From NCBI RefSeq assembly GCF_038632915.1, contig NZ_CP152050.1, forward strand, positions 879,501 to 943,500: a DNA stretch of 64,000 nt, written 5' to 3'. The notes under the pieces are model-generated. The model worked only from the letters and a program-made list of their open reading frames with translations, was not told where the DNA came from and ran no database searches. This document shows, in pieces, positions 17,537-26,513 of this stretch (position 1 is the first letter of the stretch; each line of letters begins with the position of its first letter). This DNA comes from Paenisporosarcina sp. FSL H8-0542. GTDB lineage: Bacteria > Bacillota > Bacilli > Bacillales_A > Planococcaceae. Made by a program: the position numbers and the translations under genes.

Positions 17537-19442
17537 TGTCATTCGAAATCGTCGAATATATGCCGCTTTTTTTATGGCGAGTATGTTTTCAGTCATGGTC
17601 TTTTTCATGTATTCCATGTTACTATTTCATCCGAAAATCGAAGATGAATTTTTAAGGGAATTTGCGGCCTCAGGGATGATTGTAGCGGAAATAATATTGT
17701 ACATATTTACGCTGTTTTTCCTGTTCTATTCCATGAGCGCTTTTTTACAGGCCCGTTCCAAAGAGTTTGGGTTGCTACTTCAGCTTGGTATGGAGAAGAA
17801 GCAATTGAATAAATTGATTTTCCTAGAAACGATGTTGATTGGTGCTGTATCTGTAGCAACCGGAATCTTTTTTGGGTATGCCTTTTCCAAATTCTTTTTT
17901 ATGATTGTGCGCGAATTGCTTCAATTGGAAAGTTTACCTTTATATGTATCAGTTAAGCCCTTTGCCTTGACAATTGGGGCATTTTTCAGTCTTTTCGTCA
18001 TCATTGCGATGACGAGCGTCGTGTTCATACGAGAGCAAAAAATAATCGAACTGATACGTGGTTACTGGAAGAACGATGAACTACAAAGTTACTCGACGGT
18101 GAAAGCGATTCTAGGCATTGCCATGTTATTGTTTGCGTACGGAGCGGCCGCGTTTACATCGATGAATGTGGTACTGGCTTTGGCCATTGTTTTACCACCT
18201 CTTGCTGCACTAGGTACGTATTTCTTCTTTACACATAGTGTGTTGTTTTTGCTTCATCAAGTACGCAAACGCAAGTCTCTTTACTGGCATCCGTATCGCA
18301 TGATCGCCGTTTCGGAAGTGGCTGTAAAGCTCCGTGAAAATGCACGTATGTATTTTATCGTCACCATCGTTTCGACTGTTGCTTTTTTATCAGTTGGAAC
18401 ATTAACATCTCTGTCTTCCTATACAGGGCAGTTTCGTGAAATAAACCCGCTTTCGCTAATTTATTCGAGTGAAATGAATAATCCATATGAATCGGACCAC
18501 ATTTCATTATTGCGTAAGGAATTGGAAGAGCAGGGGTTATCCTACACGCTTGTGCCGTTCTTAATTAAACAGCAAACTTCATCCTTTTCACGGAACTCGG
18601 TGGATATTTTAAGAGAGTCGGATGTCAATAGTTTAGCACTAGCACTCGGTTCGCCACTCATTGAATTGGCTCCTGGAGAAGCCATGTTTATTCCGTATTC
18701 TGAGGAATCAATCGGCAATTTAAAAGGTAAAGAAATTCAGACTGTTTTGGAAGAAAGCAATGTCCCGATTAAAATCCATGGTGTATATCCGAAGATGTTA
18801 TTTCCTTCAATGATTATAGGATCAAACATTGTGGTAGTAGACGACATAGACTATCGATTGATAGACGAACCGTTTGCAGGAAGAACAATGCTTAACTCAT
18901 CGTATAAATTTTTTGCTTTCCATGTAGCCGAATGGGAACGTACAAAATCAATCGGATTAGATATAGACTCCCAAGTGACGAACGCAATTTATGATGGAGG
19001 TTTTACCACTCTGCCATTTTACTTTGAAAATCCAGGATTGAACTACAGTGTTATACGGGCAACATTTTCGTTGTTATTGTTTACAGGGTTAATGGTTGCA
19101 GCCGTTTTGTTATTGGCTGCCGGAAGTTTTGTTTACTTTAAACTATATACGGGACTGGAGCGGGACAAACGACAATTTGATGTGTTGAAAAGGATGGGCT
19201 TGACCGAACCGGAAATCATCAAAATCGTCAATCGCCAACTGGTTCCTCAGTTTTTCCTACCCTGGGGGATTGCGATGTTACACAGTGCATTTTCATTTTT
19301 GTCACTGCAAGTCATTTGGAGGAACTTGGCGGAAGTCTCCATTTTGAGCGAAATGATTTTAGTATTGATTGGTTTCACATTAATTCAGGTCGTTTATTAT
19401 TTTTTAATACGCTGGCGTTATATTGCACATGTCCGAGCATAA
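17508..19442 (+). CDS. BceB-type ABC transporter permease
   Basis: A 644-residue FtsX-like permease with about ten membrane helices and a large extracellular domain (about residues 300-505) between helices 7 and 8. This domain marks transporters that sense and remove cell-wall-acting peptides such as bacitracin or cationic peptides. The true ligand cannot be read from sequence. ATG 17508 is preferred because AGGAGG at 17494 is then 8 bases away; ATG 17502 is too close. It overlaps the ATPase gene by 29 bases and ends the module. Confidence 0.9.
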   Translation: MTFRQFAYRNVIRNRRIYAAFFMASMFSVMVFFMYSMLLFHPKIEDEFLREFAASGMIVAEIILYIFTLFFLFYSMSAFLQARSKEFGLLLQLGMEKKQLNKLIFLETMLIGAVSVATGIFFGYAFSKFFFMIVRELLQLESLPLYVSVKPFALTIGAFFSLFVIIAMTSVVFIREQKIIELIRGYWKNDELQSYSTVKAILGIAMLLFAYGAAAFTSMNVVLALAIVLPPLAALGTYFFFTHSVLFLLHQVRKRKSLYWHPYRMIAVSEVAVKLRENARMYFIVTIVSTVAFLSVGTLTSLSSYTGQFREINPLSLIYSSEMNNPYESDHISLLRKELEEQGLSYTLVPFLIKQQTSSFSRNSVDILRESDVNSLALALGSPLIELAPGEAMFIPYSEESIGNLKGKEIQTVLEESNVPIKIHGVYPKMLFPSMIIGSNIVVVDDIDYRLIDEPFAGRTMLNSSYKFFAFHVAEWERTKSIGLDIDSQVTNAIYDGGFTTLPFYFENPGLNYSVIRATFSLLLFTGLMVAAVLLLAAGSFVYFKLYTGLERDKRQFDVLKRMGLTEPEIIKIVNRQLVPQFFLPWGIAMLHSAFSFLSLQVIWRNLAEVSILSEMILVLIGFTLIQVVYYFLIRWRYIAHVRA

Positions 19443-19445
19443 GAA

Positions 19446-19583
19446 CTGATTGCGACGAAGCAGTGAAGCGATGCAACGCACTTTCATGTTTCGAAGCTAG
19501 CACAGCGATGCAGAAACAGGAGCATAATGTTTCCAATCAGTAACCCAGGAGCATAATCATTGCGACGAGTAACCGCAGGAGCA
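19446..19583. repeat. Degenerate array of a GCGACGA...CAGGAGCA repeat
   Basis: The best unit, 19555-19583, reads AATCATTGCGACGAG followed by TAACCGCAGGAGCA. It is the reverse complement of two copies at 35974-36039, with one mismatch in 29. Decayed relatives precede it: ATTGCGACGA at 19449, CAGGAGCATAATG near 19517, and CAGTAACCCAGGAGCATAATC near 19538. The array lies directly after the permease stop codon. Confidence 0.75.
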
Positions 19584-19605
19584 CCGTGAAAGTTCACGGT
19601 GCTTA
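19581..19605 (+). terminator. Terminator of the Bce-type module
   Basis: GCACCGTGA, loop AAGT and TCACGGTGC form a perfect 9-bp stem. The following TTATTGT is a weak T-tract. Confidence 0.65.
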
Positions 19606-19634
19606 TTGTATTGACTGAACATTTCTTATATAAT
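19606..19634 (+). promoter_or_regulatory. Promoter of lcfB
   Basis: TTGTAT (19606-19611) and a perfect TATAAT (19629-19634) are 17 bases apart, upstream of the FadR-like box and lcfB. Confidence 0.6.
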
Positions 19635-19649
19635 GAATATATTGAATAA

Positions 19650-19667
19650 TGAGTGAGTATTCATTCA
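19650..19667. promoter_or_regulatory. FadR box before lcfB
   Basis: TGAGTGAGTATTCATTCA matches the B. subtilis FadR (YsiA) consensus TGAATGANTANTCATTCA at all but one defined position. It starts about 15 bases downstream of the -10 box, a typical position for a repressor that is released by long-chain acyl-CoA. Confidence 0.75.
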
Positions 19668-19686
19668 ATACAAAGGGGATAGTCAG

Positions 19687-21240
19687 ATGAATTTAGTATC
19701 TCGGGTTCGTGAAACGGCTTTGCAACAACCATCTAAAACGGCTTATCATTTTATGGGGAAAGATACATCCTATGCAGAATTCGATCAATCAATTGCTCGT
19801 TTTGCGTCAGCTTTGCGTGAACAAGGTGTGGAAAAAGGAGACCACGTAGCATTATTGCTCGGCAATACACCACACTTCTTGATATCTCTTTACGCAACGA
19901 TGCGTTTGGGAGCTACAGTAATACCAATCAATCCAATCTATACACCTGATGAGATTTCCTACATCCTTCAAGATAGTGACGCGAAAGTAGTAATAGCACT
20001 TGATATGCTTTTGCCATTTGTTGTGAAAGCAGCAGGAGCATTTCCGTCAGTCCATACATATGTAATTTGTGAAACTTCTCCAGATATGGAAGAGAAGCTG
20101 GCTGCTCTTCCTAAAGAGCTTCGCGGAAAAGTGAAATCTTTTACACAACTAGTCATGTCTGCTTCACCTGACGTTTTACCTGTTGATATTGACCAGAATG
20201 ACAATGCCGTTATTTTATATACTTCAGGAACGACGGGTCGTCCTAAAGGGGCTATGTTAACGCACGGAAACTTGTATTCAAATGCACGTGATTCAGCTGA
20301 CTATTTAGGCTTTTCCTCATCAGATAAAGTGCTCGCAACTTTACCTGTATTTCACGTATTTGCACTGACAGTTGTCGTGAATGCGCCACTATTAAAAGGT
20401 GCTACGATATTACTAGTGCCTCGCTTTAACCCGCAAGATGTTTTTGAATTAGCGAGGGAAAAGCAAGCAACTGTCTTTGCAGGGGTTCCGACAATGTACA
20501 ATTTCCTGTATCAATTCCCGCAGGCAAATGTCGAAGATTTCTCAACGATTCGTTTGGCGATTTCAGGAGGTTCTTCTTTACCTGTTGCCTTGCTGCATAA
20601 CTTTGAAGATAAGTTCAATGTGCAAATTTCGGAAGGATACGGTTTGTCAGAAGCTTCACCCGTTACTTGCTTCAATCCATTAGATCGTAATCGTAAAGTA
20701 GGCTCAATTGGGACTTCAATCAGCAACGTTGAAAATCGGGTTGTGAATGAACTTGGCGAAGATGTAGGGGTTGGTGAAGTTGGCGAACTGATTGTCCGTG
20801 GACCAAACGTGATGAAAGGCTACTACAAAATGCCAGAAGAGACTGCCGCTACAATCCGTGATGGGTGGTTGTACACAGGTGATTTAGCGAGAATTGATGA
20901 AGATGGATATTTCTATATTGTGGACCGCAAGAAAGATTTAGTCATTGTTGGGGGCTACAATGTTTACCCACGTGAAGTGGAAGAAGTATTATTTGCTCAC
21001 CCGGGTGTCGTGGAAGCAGCCGTGATTGGTCTACCGGATGCCAACTTCGGAGAGACTGTCCATGCTTATGTGGTAGTTAAAGACGAAAGTCTCGACAGTG
21101 TAGCTCTGTCCAGCTATTGCGGAGAACATTTAGCAAAATATAAAATTCCACGTAGTTTTGAGTTTCTGACAGAATTACCGAAAAACACGACGGGTAAAAT
21201 TTTACGTCGTTCTTTAAGAGATCAGGCACTTGCTAAATAA
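19687..21240 (+). CDS. lcfB: Long-chain fatty acid--CoA ligase LcfB
   Basis: A 517-residue AMP-forming ligase. The ATP motif YTSGTTGRPKGAM is at about residues 178-190, then EGYGLSEASPV, GWLYTGDLARIDEDGYFYIVDRKKD and the C-terminal lysine motif PKNTTGKILRR. It activates long-chain fatty acids for beta-oxidation. It resembles B. subtilis LcfB (YhfL), whose gene also lies close to lplJ and yhfH; here the Bce-type module separates them. The FadR-like box implies repression when fatty acids are scarce. Confidence 0.93.
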   Translation: MNLVSRVRETALQQPSKTAYHFMGKDTSYAEFDQSIARFASALREQGVEKGDHVALLLGNTPHFLISLYATMRLGATVIPINPIYTPDEISYILQDSDAKVVIALDMLLPFVVKAAGAFPSVHTYVICETSPDMEEKLAALPKELRGKVKSFTQLVMSASPDVLPVDIDQNDNAVILYTSGTTGRPKGAMLTHGNLYSNARDSADYLGFSSSDKVLATLPVFHVFALTVVVNAPLLKGATILLVPRFNPQDVFELAREKQATVFAGVPTMYNFLYQFPQANVEDFSTIRLAISGGSSLPVALLHNFEDKFNVQISEGYGLSEASPVTCFNPLDRNRKVGSIGTSISNVENRVVNELGEDVGVGEVGELIVRGPNVMKGYYKMPEETAATIRDGWLYTGDLARIDEDGYFYIVDRKKDLVIVGGYNVYPREVEEVLFAHPGVVEAAVIGLPDANFGETVHAYVVVKDESLDSVALSSYCGEHLAKYKIPRSFEFLTELPKNTTGKILRRSLRDQALAK

Positions 21241-21253
21241 TTGAGCAAAACGA

Positions 21254-21290
21254 AAAGAAACGATTCCATCAATGTGGAATCGTTTCTTTT
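21254..21290. terminator. Bidirectional terminator, lcfB/nadA
   Basis: AAAGAAACGATTCCA pairs with TGGAATCGTTTCTTT around a short loop, with A- and T-runs at each end, between convergent genes. Confidence 0.88.
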
Positions 21291-21295
21291 TCTAT

Positions 21296-22390
21296 TTACA
21301 GCATTTTCTCCAAGGCCATGGTTGCTTCCACAGCTGTTTTTTTATCAACTGATATTTGGTTGATGATGCGACCTTCCAAGAGTTCCTCCAAAGCCCACGT
21401 TAAATGGGGCAAGTCAATGCGATTCATCGTCAGGCAAGGGCACATAAAGGGATTCAAGGACACGATATCACGGTCAGGATAGGTAGCGATTAAGCGGTTC
21501 ACTAAATTCATTTCCGTACCAATTGCCCATTTCGAACCTACTTCAGACGCCTCAATCATATCAATGATGTATTTTGTGGAACCAGCATAATCAGATGCGG
21601 CAACCACTTCATACGTGCACTCCGGATGGACTAAAATTTTGCGATCCGGCTCTTTTTCTCTTAAATTTGCCACGTGTTTAGGCAAGAAATTCATGTGCAC
21701 CGAGCAATGTCCTTTCCATAGAATTACTCGAACGTCTTCTAAAGCACATTGCAATTCCAGCTGGTTTTTAATCGGATCCCAAATTGCCATCGTTTCCAAA
21801 GGAATGCCAAGTTTCACGGCAGTGTTGCGTCCTAAATGCTGATCAGGTAAAAATAGCATGCGCTCTTTCTGGGAAAGTGCCCATTCCACCATTTCTTCTG
21901 CGTTAGAGGAAGTTACCGTCGCACCACCATTGCGACCGACAAATGCTTTAATCGCTGCAGTAGAATTGACGTACGTCAAAGGAACAATTGTATTACCGAA
22001 GCATTTTTGTAATTCAATCCAGGCACGTTCTGTTTGATCAATGTTCGCCATATCTGCCATTGAACAACCAGCTCTCATATCAGGCAAAATCACTGCTTGG
22101 TTTGGAGTAGTTAATATATCCGCGGTTTCCGCCATGAAATGGACGCCGCAAAAAATAATATAATCGGCCGTTTGTTTTGCTGCAATTTGCGATAACTGAA
22201 GCGAGTCGCCAGTCACGTCTGCAAAGGTAATGACTTCATCTTTTTGGTAATGGTGCCCCAAAATGTACAACCTTTCACCCAATAACTTCTTAGCCTTCAA
22301 TGCTCGTTCATGTAGTTCTTTTGCAGGCGTGTTCAAGTAATGGGCAGGTATTGGATCAGCAATTTGTAATTCTTCTAATAACGATGTCAT
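21296..22390 (-). CDS. nadA: Quinolinate synthase
   Basis: A 364-residue iron-sulfur enzyme that condenses iminoaspartate with dihydroxyacetone phosphate. Cys109 ([10 protein letters not shown]), Cys229 (WKGHCSVH) and Cys319 (MCPCLTM) fall at the spacing of the B. subtilis cluster ligands (110, 230, 320). It is the last gene of nadB-nadC-nadA and overlaps nadC by 4 bases. Confidence 0.95.
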   Translation of the reverse strand: MTSLLEELQIADPIPAHYLNTPAKELHERALKAKKLLGERLYILGHHYQKDEVITFADVTGDSLQLSQIAAKQTADYIIFCGVHFMAETADILTTPNQAVILPDMRAGCSMADMANIDQTERAWIELQKCFGNTIVPLTYVNSTAAIKAFVGRNGGATVTSSNAEEMVEWALSQKERMLFLPDQHLGRNTAVKLGIPLETMAIWDPIKNQLELQCALEDVRVILWKGHCSVHMNFLPKHVANLREKEPDRKILVHPECTYEVVAASDYAGSTKYIIDMIEASEVGSKWAIGTEMNLVNRLIATYPDRDIVSLNPFMCPCLTMNRIDLPHLTWALEELLEGRIINQISVDKKTAVEATMALEKML

Positions 22391-23241
22391 GCGAAAACGG
22401 CCTCCTTGCTTGAAACGGTTAAATTCATGCTGATATCTATGTTTGAGACACTATGTGTTAGTGCGCCAATGGAAATAACATCGACTCCAGTATGACGGTA
22501 TGATGAAAGTTTATATAAATCAATTCCGCCAGAAGCTTCTGTACGAATGGAAGCTGGCACAAGTTTTGACCAACGTGTCATCGTCTCAGGCGTTTGATTA
22601 TCAAACATGATGACATGTGGTTTTGCCGCAATTGCTTCAAGTAATTGTTCTTCTGTTTCTACTTCCACTTCAATCATGACCATATGACCAAGCGAAGCAC
22701 GGACTTTTTCCACGGCTTGCGTAATGGAACCAGCCGCAGCGATATGATTGTCTTTCAACATCACCGCATCATATAAACCGATGCGATGATTAAACCCGCC
22801 TCCAGCCCGAACTGCATATTTTTCAAACATCCGGAGACCCGGTGTAGTTTTGCGAGTATCCACAATGCGTGTATGCGATGAGCCAAGTGCTTCCACACAT
22901 TTAGCTGTCAAAGTTGCAATGGCACTCATTCGCTGAACTAAATTCAATAGCACGCGTTCTCCTGACAGTAAGGAAGAAATCGGACCCTTCAATCGAACAA
23001 TAGCTTCACCAGATGCCACATGATCCCCATCTTTTTTTAACAGTTCTACTTCCACTGTGTTATCCAGTAAACCATAACCCCATGTAAAACACTGCAAACC
23101 AGCTACCACTCCATCCTCTTTAAGACGCACAATGGCCTCGCCGATGTCGGATTCCTGGAAGAGAACTGAGGACACGTCACGATCTCCTATATCTTCAATC
23201 AAGAAATTTTTTAACGCAGCTTCTACTTTTAAACGATTCAT
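22387..23241 (-). CDS. nadC: Nicotinate-nucleotide pyrophosphorylase (carboxylating)
   Basis: A 284-residue quinolinate phosphoribosyltransferase, making nicotinate mononucleotide from quinolinate and [44 protein letters not shown] and the TEASGGI phosphate loop are present. It overlaps both neighbours by 4 bases, so the operon is translationally coupled. Confidence 0.95.
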   Translation of the reverse strand: MNRLKVEAALKNFLIEDIGDRDVSSVLFQESDIGEAIVRLKEDGVVAGLQCFTWGYGLLDNTVEVELLKKDGDHVASGEAIVRLKGPISSLLSGERVLLNLVQRMSAIATLTAKCVEALGSSHTRIVDTRKTTPGLRMFEKYAVRAGGGFNHRIGLYDAVMLKDNHIAAAGSITQAVEKVRASLGHMVMIEVEVETEEQLLEAIAAKPHVIMFDNQTPETMTRWSKLVPASIRTEASGGIDLYKLSSYRHTGVDVISIGALTHSVSNIDISMNLTVSSKEAVFA

Positions 23242-24776
23242 TTTACAGTCTCCTTACTTTCAATTTCACGTAATCTCGTCGATTCCCCTTGAATGGAACG
23301 TTCGATAACTTTTCCTGTCCATTCATCAGCCGACGTTGGATAATCATGTCGATAATGACCTCCTCGGCTTTCAGTTCGAAGGAAGGCGGATTTTGCAATT
23401 AAACTGCTAGCTGTATAACGGTGAATAAGCTGTATTTCTTCTTTTGTGTAGTTTGCAAGGTCAAGGCGAGAGAGAGGGAATTCTTGAATGAAATCTGCAA
23501 GACCGTTTCCCGTGCGAATAATTCCGACTTGTTCCGTCATTCGTAGTTGCATAGTCGTTAGAGAGACCTGAATGAATGAACAATCTACTTCTTCATCAAG
23601 TTGAACTCCTGAGCGAATCACGTTTTCTTGCAATCTCTTTGCCAATCGTTCTGCAAAAACGAGACCTTCCAATAATGAATTACTAGCTAAACGATTCGCT
23701 CCATGCACACCTGTAGAAGCTACTTCACCAATTGCATACAGCTGAGGAATGGATGTTTCTCCAATATCATTCGTTTGTATGCCACCCATATGAAAGTGAG
23801 CGCCTGGACGAACAGGTAATAACTCATGAAGTGGACTCACACCATAACTCATACAATTAGCATAGATTGATGGAAATTTTTTATCGAACCGGTGAATATG
23901 TCGAGCATCCAAATAAACGGGGTCGTTTTTTTGCCAATGCCACTCAATGACACGAGCGACAATATCCCGTGGTGCTAGCTCCATCAACGGGTGAACATCC
24001 TTCATCACACGAATTCCGTCTTGATTAACGAGGAAAGCACCTTCACCTCTTACGGCTTCAGAAATAAGACCGCACGATTTTCCATTCAACGTAAAAATGG
24101 TGGGGTGAAATTGAACAAATTCCAAGTCTTCCAAAATAGCACCCGCATGATAGGCAAGGGATAACCCATCTCCCGTTGCTACTGGGGAATTGGACGTCTG
24201 ACTATAAAGTTGACCAATACCACCGGTCGCAAGAACAACATGTCTCGCTTTAATAAGATGTTTGTGACCATTTGAATCACTAACGAACGCCCCAGTACAT
24301 TGCCCGTCATCAATTTGCAATTGCAGTACGGTATGAAAAGGGAGGCGGGTAACTTTTTCTTGTGTTTGTTCGAGCAAATAATGCATTAACATCTTGCCGG
24401 TCTGATCTCCACCAGCATGTAAAATCCTCCGTTGTGTGTGTGCTGCTTCTTGACCAAGTTCGGGTAAGCCATGCGAGTTAGCATCAAAAGGAAGTCCTTG
24501 TGCCATCAATCTTTCGATGAGTACTTTTCCCTCATGAACAAGAAGCTCCACGCGTGTATAGTGCGCATGATCAGCAGTAGCAAGTATTGTATCGACGGCA
24601 TGTGTTTCAGGGGAATCATAAGGAGCAAGTGATGCTGCAATTCCACCTTGAGCAAGTGCAGTATTACTAGTGAAAGGATTTTCTTTTGTGAGGATAGCAA
24701 TGGACATGGAAGCGGGGAGAGAATGAGCGAGCATTAACCCTGCGACTCCACCACCGATGATACAAATATCAAACAT
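23238..24776 (-). CDS. nadB: L-aspartate oxidase
   Basis: A 512-residue FAD enzyme oxidising L-aspartate to iminoaspartate, the first step of de novo NAD synthesis. The N-terminal dinucleotide motif is IIGGGVAGLMLAHSL; TALAQGGIAASL, HAGGDQTGK and GVHGANRLASNSLLEGLVF follow. It is the first gene of the operon and is divergent from nifS across 113 bases holding a likely NAD-responsive operator. Confidence 0.95.
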   Translation of the reverse strand: MFDICIIGGGVAGLMLAHSLPASMSIAILTKENPFTSNTALAQGGIAASLAPYDSPETHAVDTILATADHAHYTRVELLVHEGKVLIERLMAQGLPFDANSHGLPELGQEAAHTQRRILHAGGDQTGKMLMHYLLEQTQEKVTRLPFHTVLQLQIDDGQCTGAFVSDSNGHKHLIKARHVVLATGGIGQLYSQTSNSPVATGDGLSLAYHAGAILEDLEFVQFHPTIFTLNGKSCGLISEAVRGEGAFLVNQDGIRVMKDVHPLMELAPRDIVARVIEWHWQKNDPVYLDARHIHRFDKKFPSIYANCMSYGVSPLHELLPVRPGAHFHMGGIQTNDIGETSIPQLYAIGEVASTGVHGANRLASNSLLEGLVFAERLAKRLQENVIRSGVQLDEEVDCSFIQVSLTTMQLRMTEQVGIIRTGNGLADFIQEFPLSRLDLANYTKEEIQLIHRYTASSLIAKSAFLRTESRGGHYRHDYPTSADEWTGKVIERSIQGESTRLREIESKETVK

Positions 24777-24808
24777 TCTTCACACCAACTTTTCGAAAAG
24801 TTTACAGC

Positions 24809-24818
24809 TGTCTTGACA
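24809..24818. promoter_or_regulatory. Candidate NiaR/YrxA operator
   Basis: TGTCTTGACA is a palindrome in TGTC/GACA and matches the core I recall for the nicotinate-responsive repressor NiaR (YrxA) of bacilli. It contains a TTGACA -35 box for nifS, with GATACA 16 bases further on. No niaR gene is next to nifS here, unlike in B. subtilis. Confidence 0.6.
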
Positions 24819-24889
24819 CTATTAATGACATAAAGATACAGTGATTACAAGAAGAAAATCGTTTTTGGAAGGAAAATGGGTGAGTTTTG

Positions 24890-26026
24890 ATGATTTACTT
24901 AGATACAGCTGCCACATCACCAATGAGAAAAGAAGCGATTGACGCCTATGTAGAGGCGGCAACGATAGCGTTTGGAAACACACAAAGTTTGCACGATGCG
25001 GGTTCAATCGCTGCAGAATATTTATTATCTTGTAAGCAATTGTGGGCAAAATTATTAAATGGACGTGCGGAAGGGATTTACTTTACAGCCAATGCTTCAG
25101 AAGGAAATCAATTGACGATTCGATCCTTATTAAGAGGAAGACCTATTGAATATCGGGATATCGTCACAACCAAACTTGAGCATGCTTCCGTATTAACCGC
25201 ACTGCACGAATTAGAAAAAGAAGGCTACCGTATTCACTACATACCGGTAGACAAATATGGTGTAATCGATTTGCCATTGTTTAAGAAATCGGTGAAACAT
25301 AATACCGCTTTAGTCATCATGCAGCTAGTCAACTCGGAAATGGGAGCCATTCAACCGGTTGTATCATGTGCAACGCATGCCAAGCAATTTGGCGTGCCTA
25401 TTCATTGCGATATGGTGCAGGGAGTCGGGAAGATACCCGTGGATGTTCGTGCATTGAATGTAACGTCCGTCGTTTGCTCAGCGCATAAAATTGGAGGACC
25501 TAAAGGGGTAGGAATCGTTTATTTAGACCCGTCCGTACACTGGGAATCTGTTTATGAAGGTACCACGCATCAAAGTGGATTTCGAGCTGGCACAGTCGAT
25601 ATCCCAGCAATTGTAGCAGCGACAATCGCGGCAAAATATGCCTTTACGGAGCAAGATGGTGCCTATCAACAGGCGAGTCATTTACAAGATTTTATCTTGG
25701 CTAATCTACCTGAATCTGTCCATTTAGTAGGAAACCCAGCGACTAAGTCTCCTTTTATACAAGGATTAATTTTGCCACATGTAGAAGGGCAGTGGCTGAT
25801 GCTAGAATGCAATCGTCATCAGATTGCCATCTCCACTGGAACGGCTTGTAAAATTGGCTATGGAGAAGCAATTTCTGCTTTGAGCGCAATTGGCCTTGAA
25901 CGAGATATGGCAAGTAGATTTATAAGAGTTTCTTTTAATCACAAGACAACTGTGGAAGAAATTAATGCATTTTTACACGTTGTGCAAAATTCTTTAAGAG
26001 ATAACAAGACGAAAGCCACTCCATGA
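24890..26026 (+). CDS. nifS: Cysteine desulfurase NifS (NAD-linked)
   Basis: A 378-residue PLP enzyme taking sulfur from cysteine. The PLP lysine is Lys200 (VCSAHKIGGPKG) and the persulfide cysteine is Cys320 (ISTGTACKIGYG). Its position opposite nadBCA matches B. subtilis nifS, which loads the iron-sulfur cluster of NadA. ATG 24890 is preferred to TTG 24887, giving MIYLDTAATSP with GGTGAG upstream. Confidence 0.93.
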   Translation: MIYLDTAATSPMRKEAIDAYVEAATIAFGNTQSLHDAGSIAAEYLLSCKQLWAKLLNGRAEGIYFTANASEGNQLTIRSLLRGRPIEYRDIVTTKLEHASVLTALHELEKEGYRIHYIPVDKYGVIDLPLFKKSVKHNTALVIMQLVNSEMGAIQPVVSCATHAKQFGVPIHCDMVQGVGKIPVDVRALNVTSVVCSAHKIGGPKGVGIVYLDPSVHWESVYEGTTHQSGFRAGTVDIPAIVAATIAAKYAFTEQDGAYQQASHLQDFILANLPESVHLVGNPATKSPFIQGLILPHVEGQWLMLECNRHQIAISTGTACKIGYGEAISALSAIGLERDMASRFIRVSFNHKTTVEEINAFLHVVQNSLRDNKTKATP

Positions 26027-26043
26027 GAAGAGTGGCTTTTAAC
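26012..26043 (+). terminator. Terminator overlapping the nifS stop
   Basis: AAAGCCACTC and GAGTGGCTTT form the stem; the nifS TGA lies in the loop and TTTT follows. Confidence 0.8.
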
Positions 26044-26158
26044 ATTCCATTATATGGGCAATTGAGTATAAAAAATAAATTGTTAATAATTGAAACACAA
26101 ATGTGAGATATTGCGTATTCTATATATAAATAGAAACTTAAAGAGAGGGGGAAACAAA

Positions 26159-26320
26159 TTGAATATAGGTGACTTCTTTCTCACTATTATTGTGTTCATC
26201 ATTCCAGTACTCATCACTGGCCTCTTAATTTATATGTTCATGTCCTCGAAAAGCCGTAAAAATCACAACCAACTAAAAGACTCTTTATCAGAGGGCGTAT
26301 CCAAAAAACAAATCAAGTAA
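26159..26320 (+). CDS. Small single-helix membrane protein
   Basis: A 53-residue protein with one strong membrane helix (about residues 6-30, FFLTIIVFIIPVLITGLLIY) and a charged tail (SSKSRKNHNQLKDS). TTG 26159 is chosen because GAGAGGGGG precedes it; a longer frame from 26090 lacks a ribosome site. I do not recognise the family. It converges on the RRNPP regulator pair and shares their terminator. Confidence 0.6.
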   Translation: MNIGDFFLTIIVFIIPVLITGLLIYMFMSSKSRKNHNQLKDSLSEGVSKKQIK

Positions 26321-26370
26321 AAAAGCAGAGACTGCAATGGAATAAAAATCCCGGCAGTTTCTGCTTTTTT
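26321..26370. terminator. Bidirectional terminator, small gene/propeptide gene
   Basis: AAAAGCAGAGACTGC pairs with GCAGTTTCTGCTTTTTT around an 18-base loop. It starts at the stop of the + gene and ends 2 bases from the propeptide stop on -. Confidence 0.85.
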
Positions 26371-26372
26371 AA

Positions 26373-26513
26373 TTAGTTGTTTAGAGCAATAAATGTAGGT
26401 GATTTGATACTTGTGATTCTAGGTATTTGAGCTTCAGCAGATGTGTAGTCTTGAGTAGCAAAACCTAAAATAATAACTGAAGCCAATAACATAACTGCTA
26501 ATTTCTTTTTCAT
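26373..26513 (-). CDS. PapR/NprX-like secreted signalling propeptide
   Basis: A 46-residue product with a Sec signal (MKKK, then LAVMLLASVIILGFA) and an Ala-x-Ala site (AEA, residues 26-28). Cleavage there would release QIPRITSIKSPTFIALNN. In PlcR-PapR and NprR-NprX pairs the active signal is a C-terminal 5-8-mer of such a propeptide, here probably within SPTFIALNN. The ATG overlaps the regulator stop (TAATG), and the GGAGG ribosome site lies inside the last codons of the regulator, so translation is coupled. A terminator follows at once. The function is inferred from layout, not homology. Confidence 0.72.
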   Translation of the reverse strand: MKKKLAVMLLASVIILGFATQDYTSAEAQIPRITSIKSPTFIALNN

